Below are positions 8,087 to 16,198 of a DNA stretch of 20,109 nucleotides, in pieces. Each line of letters begins with the position of its first letter. The first letter of the stretch is position 1. The notes under the pieces are model-generated. The model had not been told where the DNA came from. It saw only the letters and a list, made by a program, of their open reading frames with translations, and did not search any database. Location of the stretch: assembly GCA_041688515.1 (NCBI GenBank), contig JBDNHZ010000032.1:1-20109 (forward strand). Direction: 5' to 3'. The translations under genes were made by a program, and so were the position numbers. This stretch comes from UBA6176 sp041688515. Its GTDB lineage: Bacteria > Verrucomicrobiota > Verrucomicrobiia > Limisphaerales > UBA9464.

Positions 8087-8722
8087 TGAACGCCGCGTCG
8101 TCCGTTCCGGCATCACCGGGTCGTCTTCGCCGAGTCTTGCTCCCGCTCCTTCTTTTGGTCGGCGCCCTCGGCGTTGTTGAGTGGTACTGGCTGCGAGAGA
8201 GTGACGTGGAGGAGTCTGTGGTTACCGTCGCGGAAGTAGGTCCGGAACGGGCACCGGCACCGTGGATGGGGGACAACCCCCGTCCTGCCCCCAAGATCAT
8301 CCGACGCTCCCAGCGGACCCCAAGTGATGTGGCGTCACCGATGTCGCCAATCGAGTACGAGTCATCGGTCTTTGAGGCCGAGCTTGGGCGACTGGAGGCA
8401 TTGATGGCCGGCGAGAATCCGGTGGTCCGGGCGGCGGCGTCCAGGGTTGCCGAAGTTCTCCGACTTCGCCTGACGGCCCGGCTGGGCGTCCTGTCGGAAG
8501 GTATGCCGGATGGAGCACCGACCGTCCCCCTGGCCAGCGGGACGGTGGCTCAACCGGTCTCGCCGGGATCCGACCCTGTACGCTGCGTGGTTGATCCGGC
8601 AATCCACCCTCCGCCAGTTGCGGCACATGGGAGTCCCGGTGGACGCCTCGTTCGAGCACGTCCTATTGAATGCGGGACTTGGGGAGAATCTCACACCGAC
8701 CCGGGTGATCTTCCCGAAGTAG
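8086..8722 (+). pseudogene. Single-pass membrane protein of unknown function, frameshifted near 8565
   Basis: The start at 8086 overlaps the stop of the previous gene. The N-terminus holds one membrane segment (RVLLPLLLLVGALGVVEWYW), followed by a Pro-rich linker and a helical region (EYESSVFEAELGRLEALM). In the original frame the text loses coding character after about 8560 and would run to 8823, deep into exonuclease III on the other strand. In the +1 frame from about 8565 the reading becomes clearly coding (DPTLYAAWLIRQSTLRQLRH, then VDASFEHVLLNAGLGENLTP) with G/C-rich third positions, and stops at 8722. Removing one G from 'ccggga' at 8563-8568 would join the two into a product of about 210 residues. 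It is therefore either a real frameshift or a sequencing error. The function is unknown. Confidence 0.65.
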
Positions 8723-9470
8723 CGAGCTCGATTCCCACCGGGCAATGGTCGGATCCGACCACGCCCGGCAGGATGAAGGCCCGCTGCAAACGGGCGCGGA
8801 GGACGGCAGACATCAGGAAATAGTCGATGCGCCAGCCCACGTTCCTCTCGCGGGCGCGGTTCATCGGACTCCACCAGGTGTAGTGTCCGCCGCCCTTCTC
8901 GAACTCACGGAAGGAATCGAGAAACCCGGCTTCGACGAAGGCATCGAAGCCGGCCCTTTCTTCGGCGGTGAACCCATGATTCCGGGCGTTGGCCTTGGGG
9001 TGGGTGAGATCGATCTCCGTGTGGGCCACGTTCAGGTCGCCGCAGAAGATTACGGGTTTGCTGCGTTCCAGCCCGCGGAGATAGGCCAGGAACTCGCGGT
9101 CCCATGCCTGCCGGTAAGGCAGCCGGGTCAGCTCACGCTGGGAATTGGGGACGTAAACGTTGATAAGATGGAAGTCCTTGAACTCGGCGGTGACCACCCG
9201 GCCTTCGTTGTCGTGCTCGGGTTTCCCAATGCCGGTGGTCACTTGGAGTGGGCGTTGCCGGGTGAAGATACAGGTGCCGGAATAGCCCCGACGCTCGGCG
9301 CTGCTCCAGAACGTTGAGTAACCCGATGGCCAGAGTTGCTCCACATCCTCGGGTCGGGCCTTGGTCTCCTGGAGGCACAGGATGTCGGGTGCCTCCGCCT
9401 CCAGGAACTCCAGGAAGTTCTTTCGCAGCACTGCCCGAAGCCCATTCACGTTCCAGGAAATCAACTTCAC
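8691..9470 (-). CDS. xthA: Exodeoxyribonuclease III (AP endonuclease)
   Basis: The product has 259 residues, the usual length for the ExoIII/ExoA family, which cleaves DNA at abasic sites and removes 3' blocking groups in base excision repair. Family motifs are present: SWNVNGLRA at the N-terminus, CLQETKA (metal-binding Glu), NVYVPNSQ, CGDLNVAHTEIDL (catalytic Asp and Asn), GWRIDYFLMS and the final GSDHCPVGIEL (catalytic Asp-His). The start is GTG at 9470, which places the WNVNG motif at the usual position. No Shine-Dalgarno sequence is visible. It converges with the frameshifted gene, overlapping its restored end by 32 bases, and is divergent from scpA. Confidence 0.96.
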   Translation of the reverse strand: MKLISWNVNGLRAVLRKNFLEFLEAEAPDILCLQETKARPEDVEQLWPSGYSTFWSSAERRGYSGTCIFTRQRPLQVTTGIGKPEHDNEGRVVTAEFKDFHLINVYVPNSQRELTRLPYRQAWDREFLAYLRGLERSKPVIFCGDLNVAHTEIDLTHPKANARNHGFTAEERAGFDAFVEAGFLDSFREFEKGGGHYTWWSPMNRARERNVGWRIDYFLMSAVLRARLQRAFILPGVVGSDHCPVGIELATSGRSPGSV

Positions 9471-9593
9471 CGCCGAAGGCTACCAGCGCCAACGCTTGGA
9501 TCCAGCCGCAGATGCCCAGCCGGACGTTGCCAACCCTCGCAAGGCTCCCGTAGGTTGACCCCGCACCCCCCGCGTTTGCGGCGTGCACCGGAA

Positions 9594-10496
9594 ATGTCCG
9601 AATATCGCGTCCAGTTCGAGGTCTTCGAAGGCCCGCTCGACCTGCTTCTCCACCTGGTGAAGAAGCAGGAGGTGGACATTTATCAGGTCAACCTCACGCG
9701 CATCGCCACCGAGTTTGTCACGTACATCAACCAGATGAGCGAGCTCGACCTCGAGATCGCCGGTGAATTCGTCGTGATGGCGGCCACCCTTCTCTACATC
9801 AAAAGTCGCGAACTGCTCCCGGTCGACAAGCAGGTCGTGGTCGCCGCAGAAGAGGACGACGACGAGGACCCCCGGTGGGAGCTCATCCGGCGCCTGGTCG
9901 AGTACAAGAAGTTCAAGGACGCCGCCGCCCGCCTTCAGGAGCGGGAGGTGATGATGGATTCGATCTACGAGCACCGACCGGGTCGGCCTGAACTCGTCGT
10001 CCTGGATCCCGTCCGTCGGGAGGCTGCGTCGATCTTCGACCTCGTCAATGCCGTCGCCGGAATCCTCAAACACTACAACGAGCGCACGGACGTCCGCGAG
10101 ATCTACGCCGATCCGTACACCGTCAGCGAGAAGATCGATTACCTCCGGCAGATTTCGATGACCCAGCCCCGCATCCGGTTCAGCGATCTTTTCGCCGCCG
10201 CGCGCTCCCGGGCCGAGGTCGTGGTCACCTTTCTCGCCCTGCTGGAGCTGATCCGGATGAAGCATCTGATTGCGATCCAGTCCGAACAGTTCGGCGAGAT
10301 CGACATCGAGATTGCCCCGGCAGTTCCCCCTGCCGCTGCCCCTCCGGAGGGTACGTCCTTCGGTGCCGGAGCTCCCGACGCCCCCATTTTTTCCCCGCCC
10401 GCAGACATCGTTGAACCGATCCGGCCTCCGGAGCCCGGCACCCTGTCGGAGTCCAACCCGCTGGGGTCGGGCCCTGAACATCCCCTGACCGCCTGA
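9594..10496 (+). CDS. scpA: Segregation and condensation protein A
   Basis: ScpA is the kleisin subunit that, with ScpB and SMC, condenses and segregates chromosomes. The product has 300 residues. The N-terminal kleisin signature is clear (FEVFEGPLDLLLHLVKKQ, VDIYQVNLTRIATEFVTYI, FVVMAATLLYIKSRELL). The C-terminal winged-helix region is at about residues 203-235 (AEVVVTFLALLELIRMKHL). A Pro/Ala-rich tail of about 55 residues follows, longer than in most ScpA proteins. The ATG at 9594 starts the family signature directly; the frame is open further upstream but lacks family similarity. scpB follows after three bases, so they form one operon. Confidence 0.96.
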   Translation: MSEYRVQFEVFEGPLDLLLHLVKKQEVDIYQVNLTRIATEFVTYINQMSELDLEIAGEFVVMAATLLYIKSRELLPVDKQVVVAAEEDDDEDPRWELIRRLVEYKKFKDAAARLQEREVMMDSIYEHRPGRPELVVLDPVRREAASIFDLVNAVAGILKHYNERTDVREIYADPYTVSEKIDYLRQISMTQPRIRFSDLFAAARSRAEVVVTFLALLELIRMKHLIAIQSEQFGEIDIEIAPAVPPAAAPPEGTSFGAGAPDAPIFSPPADIVEPIRPPEPGTLSESNPLGSGPEHPLTA

Positions 10497-10499
10497 ACC

Positions 10500-11264
10500 A
10501 TGGAGCTGAAGTCCATCCTCGAAGTCCTGCTGTTCACCTCGCAAAAGCCGCTTTCGCCCCATGAATTGCGGGACGTCCTGTCCCGGGCCGCGGACGAAGA
10601 GGGGGCGGAGGAGGGGGTGAAGGCCCTGAAGAAGACGCCGACCGAGCAGATCACGGCCGCGCTGGAGCAACTGGCGCAGGACCATGAAACAGCGGCGCGC
10701 TCCTACCGGTTGGTGTGCGTGGCGGGTTCCTGGCAGTTCGTCACCCAACCCGAGTTCGCGCCCTGGCTGCGCAGCTTCCTGGGGGTGAAGGCCCGCCCTT
10801 CTCGCCTCTCCCAACCCGCACTCGAAACCCTCGCCATCATCGCCTACCGCCAACCGATTACCCGGGCCGAGATCGAACAGATCCGGGGTGTGGCCGTTGA
10901 CGGCGTGATGGGAACCCTGAAGGAGCGCAGCCTGGTGGTCGAAGCCGGTCGCGCCGAGGTCATCGGACGTCCGATGCAGTTCTCTACCGGACCCGCCTTC
11001 CTGGAGTACTTCGGACTCGCGGGCCTCGCCGGGCTTCCCGCCGCGGATGAACTCCGACGCATTCCGGTCCTGCGACCGGAGTCCCTGTTGACCGTCGACA
11101 ACCACCTGACCACGGCCCCGGCCGAGCCGGCCCAGCAGGAGCTCCCGGTCGAGACGGTGGATCCGTCGGTGATGGGGGAAGCGGTCCCCGAGCCCGAAGC
11201 CGTCCTCGCGGTGACGGTGCAACCGGCAGAGGGCGGTTCCTCTGAGGTTTCGCATCAGCCGTAG
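10500..11264 (+). CDS. scpB: Segregation and condensation protein B
   Basis: ScpB dimerises and binds ScpA in the SMC complex. The product has 254 residues. The first winged helix is at the N-terminus (SILEVLLFTSQKPLSPHEL), interrupted after about residue 35 by a charged insertion (DEEGAEEGVKALKKTP). The second winged helix carries the family motif ETLAIIAYRQPITRAEI and GRPMQFSTGPAFLEYFGL. The last 70 residues form a Pro/Glu/Val-rich tail with no recognised domain. The start lies three bases after the scpA stop, with no ribosome site of its own, which suggests translational coupling. The gene converges with the broken transglutaminase gene, with 115 bases between them and no clear terminator. 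Confidence 0.95.
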   Translation: MELKSILEVLLFTSQKPLSPHELRDVLSRAADEEGAEEGVKALKKTPTEQITAALEQLAQDHETAARSYRLVCVAGSWQFVTQPEFAPWLRSFLGVKARPSRLSQPALETLAIIAYRQPITRAEIEQIRGVAVDGVMGTLKERSLVVEAGRAEVIGRPMQFSTGPAFLEYFGLAGLAGLPAADELRRIPVLRPESLLTVDNHLTTAPAEPAQQELPVETVDPSVMGEAVPEPEAVLAVTVQPAEGGSSEVSHQP

Positions 11265-11379
11265 CAAGGCGGGAGAACGACGGGAGGATTGCCCTGGAAA
11301 GGACGGGCGGGCCTCCCATTCCCCCGTTCCATTACCGCATTGGGAGGGGTGAGCTGCCGGAAGCGACCGTCGAAGCCCC

Positions 11380-12216
11380 TTACCCCTCCACCGGCGCAAT
11401 CTGCACTTCGACTTCGATCGATCTTTGCTGGGTGCCCTTGTAATGCCCCCGGGTGGGAGTGACATCGGCGTAGTCACGCCCGACCGCGATCTTCACGTAG
11501 TTCTCGTCGGGTTGTAAATTGTGGGTGGGATCCAACGCCCTCCAGCCCACATCGGGAATGAACACCTCCACCCAGGCGTGAGAGGCGTCAGCACCCGGCG
11601 TGCACAGATAGCCCGAGACGTACAAGGCCGGGATCTGGAGCGAACGGCACAGCCCGATCAGCACATGGGCGTAGTCCTGGCAGACTCCAGTGCGCCGCTC
11701 GAGGGCCTCTGCCATGCGGGTGTAGGCGGTGGTCGCCTTGGGAGCGTAGATGAACTGGGAATGAACCCAGCGCATCAGGGCCTGCGCCGCCTGCCAGGTG
11801 TCGGTGCAACCCGCCTAGGCATCGATGGCCACCCGCCAGACGACGGGATCCAACTCCACGTACTGACTCGATTGCAGGTACTCAAAGCAGCGCTCCAGGC
11901 GCACGCACTCGTGGATGCGGGACAACGGGAACGGCTCCGCCATGGGATCCAGCCAATTGGCCTGACTGGTGACGACCAAGCTCAGGGACTCGACCAGCAG
12001 GCTGCTGTGCGGTTGGGCAATCTCGAAGTGATGGACACAGTTCGCGTAGAAGTCCTCGTAGTGCCGGAGGTGCACTGCCGGGATCACCTTCAGCACGAAG
12101 GAATCGCACCGCTGGTGCTCGTTGGAGACCGGCTGAAGCCGCACCTCGTTGAAGCTTTCGCGCACCGGCGCCGCGTAGGTGTATCGCGTCCGGTGCAAGA
12201 CCTGAAGTCTCGCCAT
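11380..12216 (-). pseudogene. Transglutaminase-like protein, interrupted by in-frame TAG
   Basis: Both halves lie in one frame. Codons 1-133 (from ATG 12216, MARLQVLHRTRYTYAAPVRE) are the bacterial transglutaminase N-terminal domain. Codon 134 (11815-11817) is TAG. The reading then continues without any shift as AGCTDTWQAAQALMRWVHS into the transglutaminase/protease core. The catalytic triad is intact: Cys179 (GVCQDYAH), His213 (DASHAWVEV) and Asp229 (DPTHNL). Total length with readthrough is 278 residues, normal for this family of cysteine hydrolases. The second half could start on its own at ATG 11775, giving 131 residues. It is either a nonsense mutant, a readthrough case or a sequencing error. 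It is divergent from gntK, with 96 bases between starts. Confidence 0.85.
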
Positions 12217-12312
12217 TCGGGCGAAAATTGCCCAAGAGCAGGGGACAGCGCAATCCCCCGCACCCCAAGGCCCGGCTTCACTCCGCTCCATCCCGTGGTT
12301 ACGCTGGGGCCC

Positions 12313-12801
12313 ATGATCATCATCGTCATGGGCGTTTCCGGCTGCGGGAAATCCACGGTCGGCCGCCTGATTGCCGGGCAACTGGGCTTTGAGTTCCGGG
12401 ACGGGGACGATTTCCACCCGGCAGCCAACGTCGCCAAGATGCGTGCGGGCTCGCCCCTGAACGACGACGACCGGCGCCCCTGGCTTCTGGCCATTGCCGG
12501 TTTCATGCGCGCGAACCACGCTCTGGGGCGCGGCGCGGTGGTCGCCTGTTCCGCCCTCAAGGAGTCGTACCGGGACCTGCTCCTGCGCAGCGAACCCTGG
12601 GTTCGATTCGTCCATCTGACCGGCCCTCGGGAGGTCATCGCCGAGCGGATGAAGGGTCGTGTCGGTCACTACATGCCCGTCACGCTGCTCGACAGCCAAC
12701 TGGCCACCTTGGAGACGCCCTCCGACGCCTGGGCGGAGGACATTCGCCGCACACCGGAGGAGATTGCTTCGAGCGTCGTTGCCCGGATCCAAGCCGGGTG
12801 A
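12313..12801 (+). CDS. gntK: Gluconokinase
   Basis: The product has 162 residues, typical for thermoresistant-type gluconokinase, which phosphorylates D-gluconate with ATP to 6-phosphogluconate for the pentose phosphate or Entner-Doudoroff pathway. The P-loop is GVSGCGKST at about residues 7-15, followed by the family motifs FRDGDDFHPAANVAKM, GSPLNDDDRRPWL, VVACSALKESYRDLL and GHYMPVTLLDSQLATLE. I chose the ATG at 12313 because it puts the P-loop at the expected place; the open frame runs far upstream without similarity. A weak GGGG lies just upstream. The gene stands alone, between the divergent transglutaminase remnant and the convergent GreA-like gene. Confidence 0.95.
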   Translation: MIIIVMGVSGCGKSTVGRLIAGQLGFEFRDGDDFHPAANVAKMRAGSPLNDDDRRPWLLAIAGFMRANHALGRGAVVACSALKESYRDLLLRSEPWVRFVHLTGPREVIAERMKGRVGHYMPVTLLDSQLATLETPSDAWAEDIRRTPEEIASSVVARIQAG

Positions 12802-12852
12802 GCCGTTGCGATGCAGTCACGGCGGGCTGTCCGCATCTCCCCGCCGGACGCG

Positions 12853-12881
12853 AAAAAGGCCGGGGATTCATCCCCCGGCCT
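12853..12881 (-). terminator. Intrinsic terminator of the GreA-like gene
   Basis: On the minus strand a 9-bp perfect GC-rich stem (AGGCCGGGG with CCCCGGCCT, 12857-12881, loop of 7) is followed directly by TTTTT. It lies 33 bases after the stop of the GreA-like gene. In the other direction the A tract precedes the stem, so it should be weak for gntK transcripts. Confidence 0.85.
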
Positions 12882-12913
12882 CGATTCTCCACCGGCATTC
12901 GGGCCGTTGCGCT

Positions 12914-14770
12914 TCAGGAGGCCGGAATCACGAGGGCGGTGTTGCCCGCAGCAACGCTGTCCACGCGGAGACGACGACGATTGTCGCCCATCAGCTCGGC
13001 TTCTTGGCCAGGAGCCTTGTTCATCAGGGCCTGGGCCAGAGGCGACAGGTAACTGAGGAGGTTATGGTCGGGATCGCCGTCCCAGGCACCGAAGATCTCC
13101 ACCGTCTCCTGACGGTTGGTCTCGAGGTCGGTAAAGGCGACCCGAGTTCCCGGCGCCACGGCATCCACCTTGGGATTGGCGAAGTCGGTACCGCGGGCGC
13201 GGGCGAGCTGGAGTTCGAGCTCGTGTTTCCGGCGGTGCAGGACCTTCTGCATTTCCTTGGCCGCCTTGAACTCATGGTTTTCGCGGAGGTCGCCGTAGCT
13301 CTTGGCTATGGCGATGTCCTTCACGTTGGCGGGAATCGCCTTGTTCACGAGTTCATCGTACTCGCCCTTGCGACGTTCGAGGCTGGCCCAGCTGACAAGG
13401 AAGGTTTTGTCATCCTTGGCCTGTTCTCCGCTGATCATGGATTGGATCTGCGGATAAACCTTCACGATGCGACCGAGGAGCGAGCGCTTGTCCATGTCGT
13501 CGAAGGCCGGCGAAAGCTGAAGCGAACGCACCAGATCCTTGATGATATCGACGTCCGCGGCCTCGATGAGTTCGGGCAGAAGCTGCATGTCTTCGAGAAC
13601 CAGGTCGTGGAGCCGGCTGGTCTTCTTCTCGTTGAAGGCATCGCGCTCCATCGCGGTGATCATGGCCCGAAACACTTCGGGTCCGAGGATGTCAGCGAAG
13701 TGATCACTCCGTTCCTTGCCGAGCCAGAGGAGCAGCTCACTGGAGGCGGCATGCTGGCTGACGAGCCGGGCGAGGGTGTCCCGAAGCAACTGTCCGCGAC
13801 CCTCGACCATCAGGAGGCGGGCGCATTCGCTGGCCAGCTTGGCCGTAACCCGGTTGATGATCAGAACCAACTGGGCACCCCAATCGGGAACCACATCGCG
13901 GAACGCTTCCAACGCCCGCCGATGCTTGACGGCCGGCAATTCCTCAAAGAACGCGACCAGCTTTTCCAGCAGGCGTTCCATCGGGGTTTCCTGACTGAGC
14001 GGAACGAAGATGTCCCGGGCGGTCAGTTGGCCCTCGGGAACGTTCATGCTGCCGGACTGACGGAGATCATCCCGCATGAAGATGCCCTCCAAGGTCAGCG
14101 AAGGCATGGTCTGGACGTGGGACTGAATGTCTGCGGCCAGCAGGTTGACCGCCTCCGAGCTGACATCGTGACCTCGGATATCCTCGGCGCACTTCAGCAC
14201 CTCGGCCGCCACCGCGATCTTGGCCTTGAGGCCCTTGGCTGCGCGGAGTTCGGCAGTCAACCGATCGCCCAGGGCGATCTCCTCCTCTTGATACAGGATG
14301 GGCTCGGTCTTCTTGAGGGGCACCGTGAAGTGACCATCCCGCTTCATCTCGGAGCGGGCGACCTCCCACCATTTCTTCCAGTCGGAGGTCACCACGTCGG
14401 CGAGAACGACCTGAACCTGGTCCACGGTCGCGCGGCCGTTCATCGAACGGAGGACCAACTTCACGACGTCGAGATGGTGAAGTGCGGCCTCACGCTTGAG
14501 GCCGTCGAGGTCCATGTGTTTGCGGACCAGGATGTGTTCCCGGTTGATCGCCTTGAGCGATTCCGCCGCGAAGGCCAGATCCAGCGTATGACCCGCCTTG
14601 GCATTGAAATCGACGTTGAGTCGGCCCAGAGCCCCATCCAGTGCAGTGATCCGGCCGAAGCCCCAGCTCTTGTGCTGGCAGAAGCCGGCCTGCACGAGAT
14701 TGAGAAGGGGCTCGACGTGTTTGGGCTGGATCTTTCCGCTGGCGACCAATTTATCGAGTTCGTCTTTCAT
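12914..14770 (-). CDS. Long GreA/GreB-type transcription elongation factor
   Basis: The product has 618 residues. Its last 165 or so residues match GreA: a coiled coil with the tip motif SYGDLRENHEFKAAKE (about residue 490; the Asp and Glu of GDLREN correspond to the acidic tip that stimulates RNA cleavage in stalled RNA polymerase), then an FKBP-like C-terminal domain (VAPGTRVAFTDLETN, DPDHNLLSYLSPLAQALMN). The 450-residue N-terminal part is helical and of unknown function. It includes CQHKSWGFGRITALDGALG, a possible small SH3/CarD-like beta module. Chlamydial GreA has a comparably long N-terminal extension, which supports a PVC origin. I chose ATG 14770 over an in-frame TTG at 14791. The gene is divergent from rsmB, and a strong terminator follows it. 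Confidence 0.88.
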   Translation of the reverse strand: MKDELDKLVASGKIQPKHVEPLLNLVQAGFCQHKSWGFGRITALDGALGRLNVDFNAKAGHTLDLAFAAESLKAINREHILVRKHMDLDGLKREAALHHLDVVKLVLRSMNGRATVDQVQVVLADVVTSDWKKWWEVARSEMKRDGHFTVPLKKTEPILYQEEEIALGDRLTAELRAAKGLKAKIAVAAEVLKCAEDIRGHDVSSEAVNLLAADIQSHVQTMPSLTLEGIFMRDDLRQSGSMNVPEGQLTARDIFVPLSQETPMERLLEKLVAFFEELPAVKHRRALEAFRDVVPDWGAQLVLIINRVTAKLASECARLLMVEGRGQLLRDTLARLVSQHAASSELLLWLGKERSDHFADILGPEVFRAMITAMERDAFNEKKTSRLHDLVLEDMQLLPELIEAADVDIIKDLVRSLQLSPAFDDMDKRSLLGRIVKVYPQIQSMISGEQAKDDKTFLVSWASLERRKGEYDELVNKAIPANVKDIAIAKSYGDLRENHEFKAAKEMQKVLHRRKHELELQLARARGTDFANPKVDAVAPGTRVAFTDLETNRQETVEIFGAWDGDPDHNLLSYLSPLAQALMNKAPGQEAELMGDNRRRLRVDSVAAGNTALVIPAS

Positions 14771-14796
14771 CTTCGTGCGCTCTCGAATCAACCGCC

Positions 14797-14858
14797 GACC
14801 AGCTCGGGCGAATTGCTACCGTGCCCGACCCAGTTTGGGCGGGAACTGCGAGCTGGTC
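14797..14858. promoter_or_regulatory. Nested inverted repeats between the greA-like gene and rsmB
   Basis: A perfect 10-bp inverted repeat, GACCAGCTCG (14797-14806) and CGAGCTGGTC (14849-14858), encloses a second hairpin at 14824-14843 (CCCG-a-CCCA, loop gtt, TGGG-CGGG). It occupies most of the 117 bases between the two divergent starts, so it could be a shared operator or a leader structure. No clear -35/-10 pair is visible. Confidence 0.45.
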
Positions 14859-14887
14859 GATTGTCGATTCGTAGACAGTATGGGCGC

Positions 14888-16180
14888 GTGGACGTTGCCA
14901 GACCAAGACAAATTGCCTTCCGCGCCCTTCAGCGTGCGGGCGCTCCGGGAGACTTCGTGGAGCATCGCATGGAATCCGATCCCGGATTCCTTTCCCTGAC
15001 CGCGACCGATCGGAGGCTGGCGCAGGAGCTGGTTTACGGGGTGATGCGGCAGCGCTCGACGCTGGACTGGATCATCCACCGCCGGACCGCTGGACGCCCG
15101 CAAAAGCCCGCCCTGCATGACCTGCTGCGGCTCGGCCTGTATCAGCTGTTCTTCCTCGATCGCGTCCCCGCCCATGCAGCCGTCCATGAGACGGTTGAGC
15201 TGGCCCGGGAGGCTGGGTTTCCGCAGCAGAGCGGGTTCGTGAATGCGGTGCTTCGCGGATGCGACCGGGACCGGCAGAGCCTGCGACAGGAGATCGAGCA
15301 ATTGAAGGAGGCGGACCCAGCCGTTGCCTGGTCCCACCCCGCCTGGCTGGTGGACCGATGGCGGGGACGATTCGGAAAGGTGGGTCTCCGGAAGATGCTC
15401 GAATGGGACAACTCGCCGCCCCCGACCTTTGTCCGGGTGAACACGCTGCGCACGACGCCGGAACAACTGCAGGAGCGTTGGAAGACCGAAGGCGTCGTCG
15501 GCGTTGCGGTGGACCACGACTGGATCGCCGCAGGCCACGCCTTCCATCTCCAATCGCACCCGCCGCTGGCGGGGTTGGGATCCTTCATCGAGGGCGGATT
15601 CTATGTGCAGGACCCAAGCACTCTGCTCGCGGTGCGCGAGCTGGATCCGCAGCCGGGCGATGCGGTCCTGGATTTCTGCGCCGCTCCCGGCGGCAAGACC
15701 ACCCACATCGCCCAACTGCTCTGCAATCAGGGTCGGGTGATCGCCCACGACAACAGTTCCAGCCGGCTTCGATTGGTTGCCGAGAACTGCACCCGTCTCG
15801 GCGTCACCTGCGTGGAAGCCGTCAGCCCTCCCGCATCGCCCGGCCAGCCCGGGTCGTTCGATCGCGTGCTGCTGGATGCACCCTGCTCAAACACCGGCGT
15901 CCTGCGACGGCGGCTTGAATTGCGCTGGCGGATCCGCGCCGAGGAAATCGGGCGCCTGGCAGAAACCCAGTGCCGGCTCCTGGAGCGGGTGGCGACTTAC
16001 GTGCGGCCCGGCGGAGTGCTGGTCTACTCCACGTGCAGTCTGGAGTCCGAGGAGAACGAAGCCGTGACTGCGGCCTTCTCGGGTGCGGATCGCGCGTTTG
16101 AATTGGTGCGACAGCGCCATCTGGATCCGGTCCATGACCGGGTGGATGGCGCGTACGTCGCCGTGCTGCGTCGACGCTGA
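14888..16180 (+). CDS. rsmB: 16S rRNA (cytosine-967-C5)-methyltransferase
   Basis: RsmB methylates C967 of 16S rRNA with S-adenosylmethionine. The product has 430 residues, the normal size. The N-terminal NusB-like RNA-binding domain is at about 1-135 (RQIAFRALQRAG, DRRLAQELVYGVMRQRSTLDW, LGLYQLFFLDRVPAHAAVHETVE). The methyltransferase domain has the SAM motif VLDFCAAPGGKTTHI, motif IV with DAPCSNTGVLRR and motif VI with YSTCSLESEENE; the Cys residues of the last two are the catalytic pair. The GTG at 14888 preserves the first NusB helix; the next ATG would delete it. The upstream frame is open opposite the GreA-like gene but is not coding. The MOSC gene follows after 18 bases. Confidence 0.95.
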   Translation: MDVARPRQIAFRALQRAGAPGDFVEHRMESDPGFLSLTATDRRLAQELVYGVMRQRSTLDWIIHRRTAGRPQKPALHDLLRLGLYQLFFLDRVPAHAAVHETVELAREAGFPQQSGFVNAVLRGCDRDRQSLRQEIEQLKEADPAVAWSHPAWLVDRWRGRFGKVGLRKMLEWDNSPPPTFVRVNTLRTTPEQLQERWKTEGVVGVAVDHDWIAAGHAFHLQSHPPLAGLGSFIEGGFYVQDPSTLLAVRELDPQPGDAVLDFCAAPGGKTTHIAQLLCNQGRVIAHDNSSSRLRLVAENCTRLGVTCVEAVSPPASPGQPGSFDRVLLDAPCSNTGVLRRRLELRWRIRAEEIGRLAETQCRLLERVATYVRPGGVLVYSTCSLESEENEAVTAAFSGADRAFELVRQRHLDPVHDRVDGAYVAVLRRR

Positions 16181-16198
16181 GAAGCGAGGCCTTCCAGG

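Noticed and set aside
8555..8580. Programmed +1 frameshift
   Set aside because: There is no typical slippery site or stop codon at the shift point, so a mutation or sequence error is simpler.
11265..11379. Terminator between scpB and the transglutaminase gene
   Set aside because: Only a 7-bp stem (CCTCCCA/TGGGAGG) with a 22-base loop and no T tract is visible, too weak to call.
12659..14887. Upstream part of a 1173-codon frame ending in rsmB
   Set aside because: Only the part from 14888 is RsmB. The rest is antisense to the GreA-like gene and overlaps gntK in another frame, so it is not a giant fusion protein.
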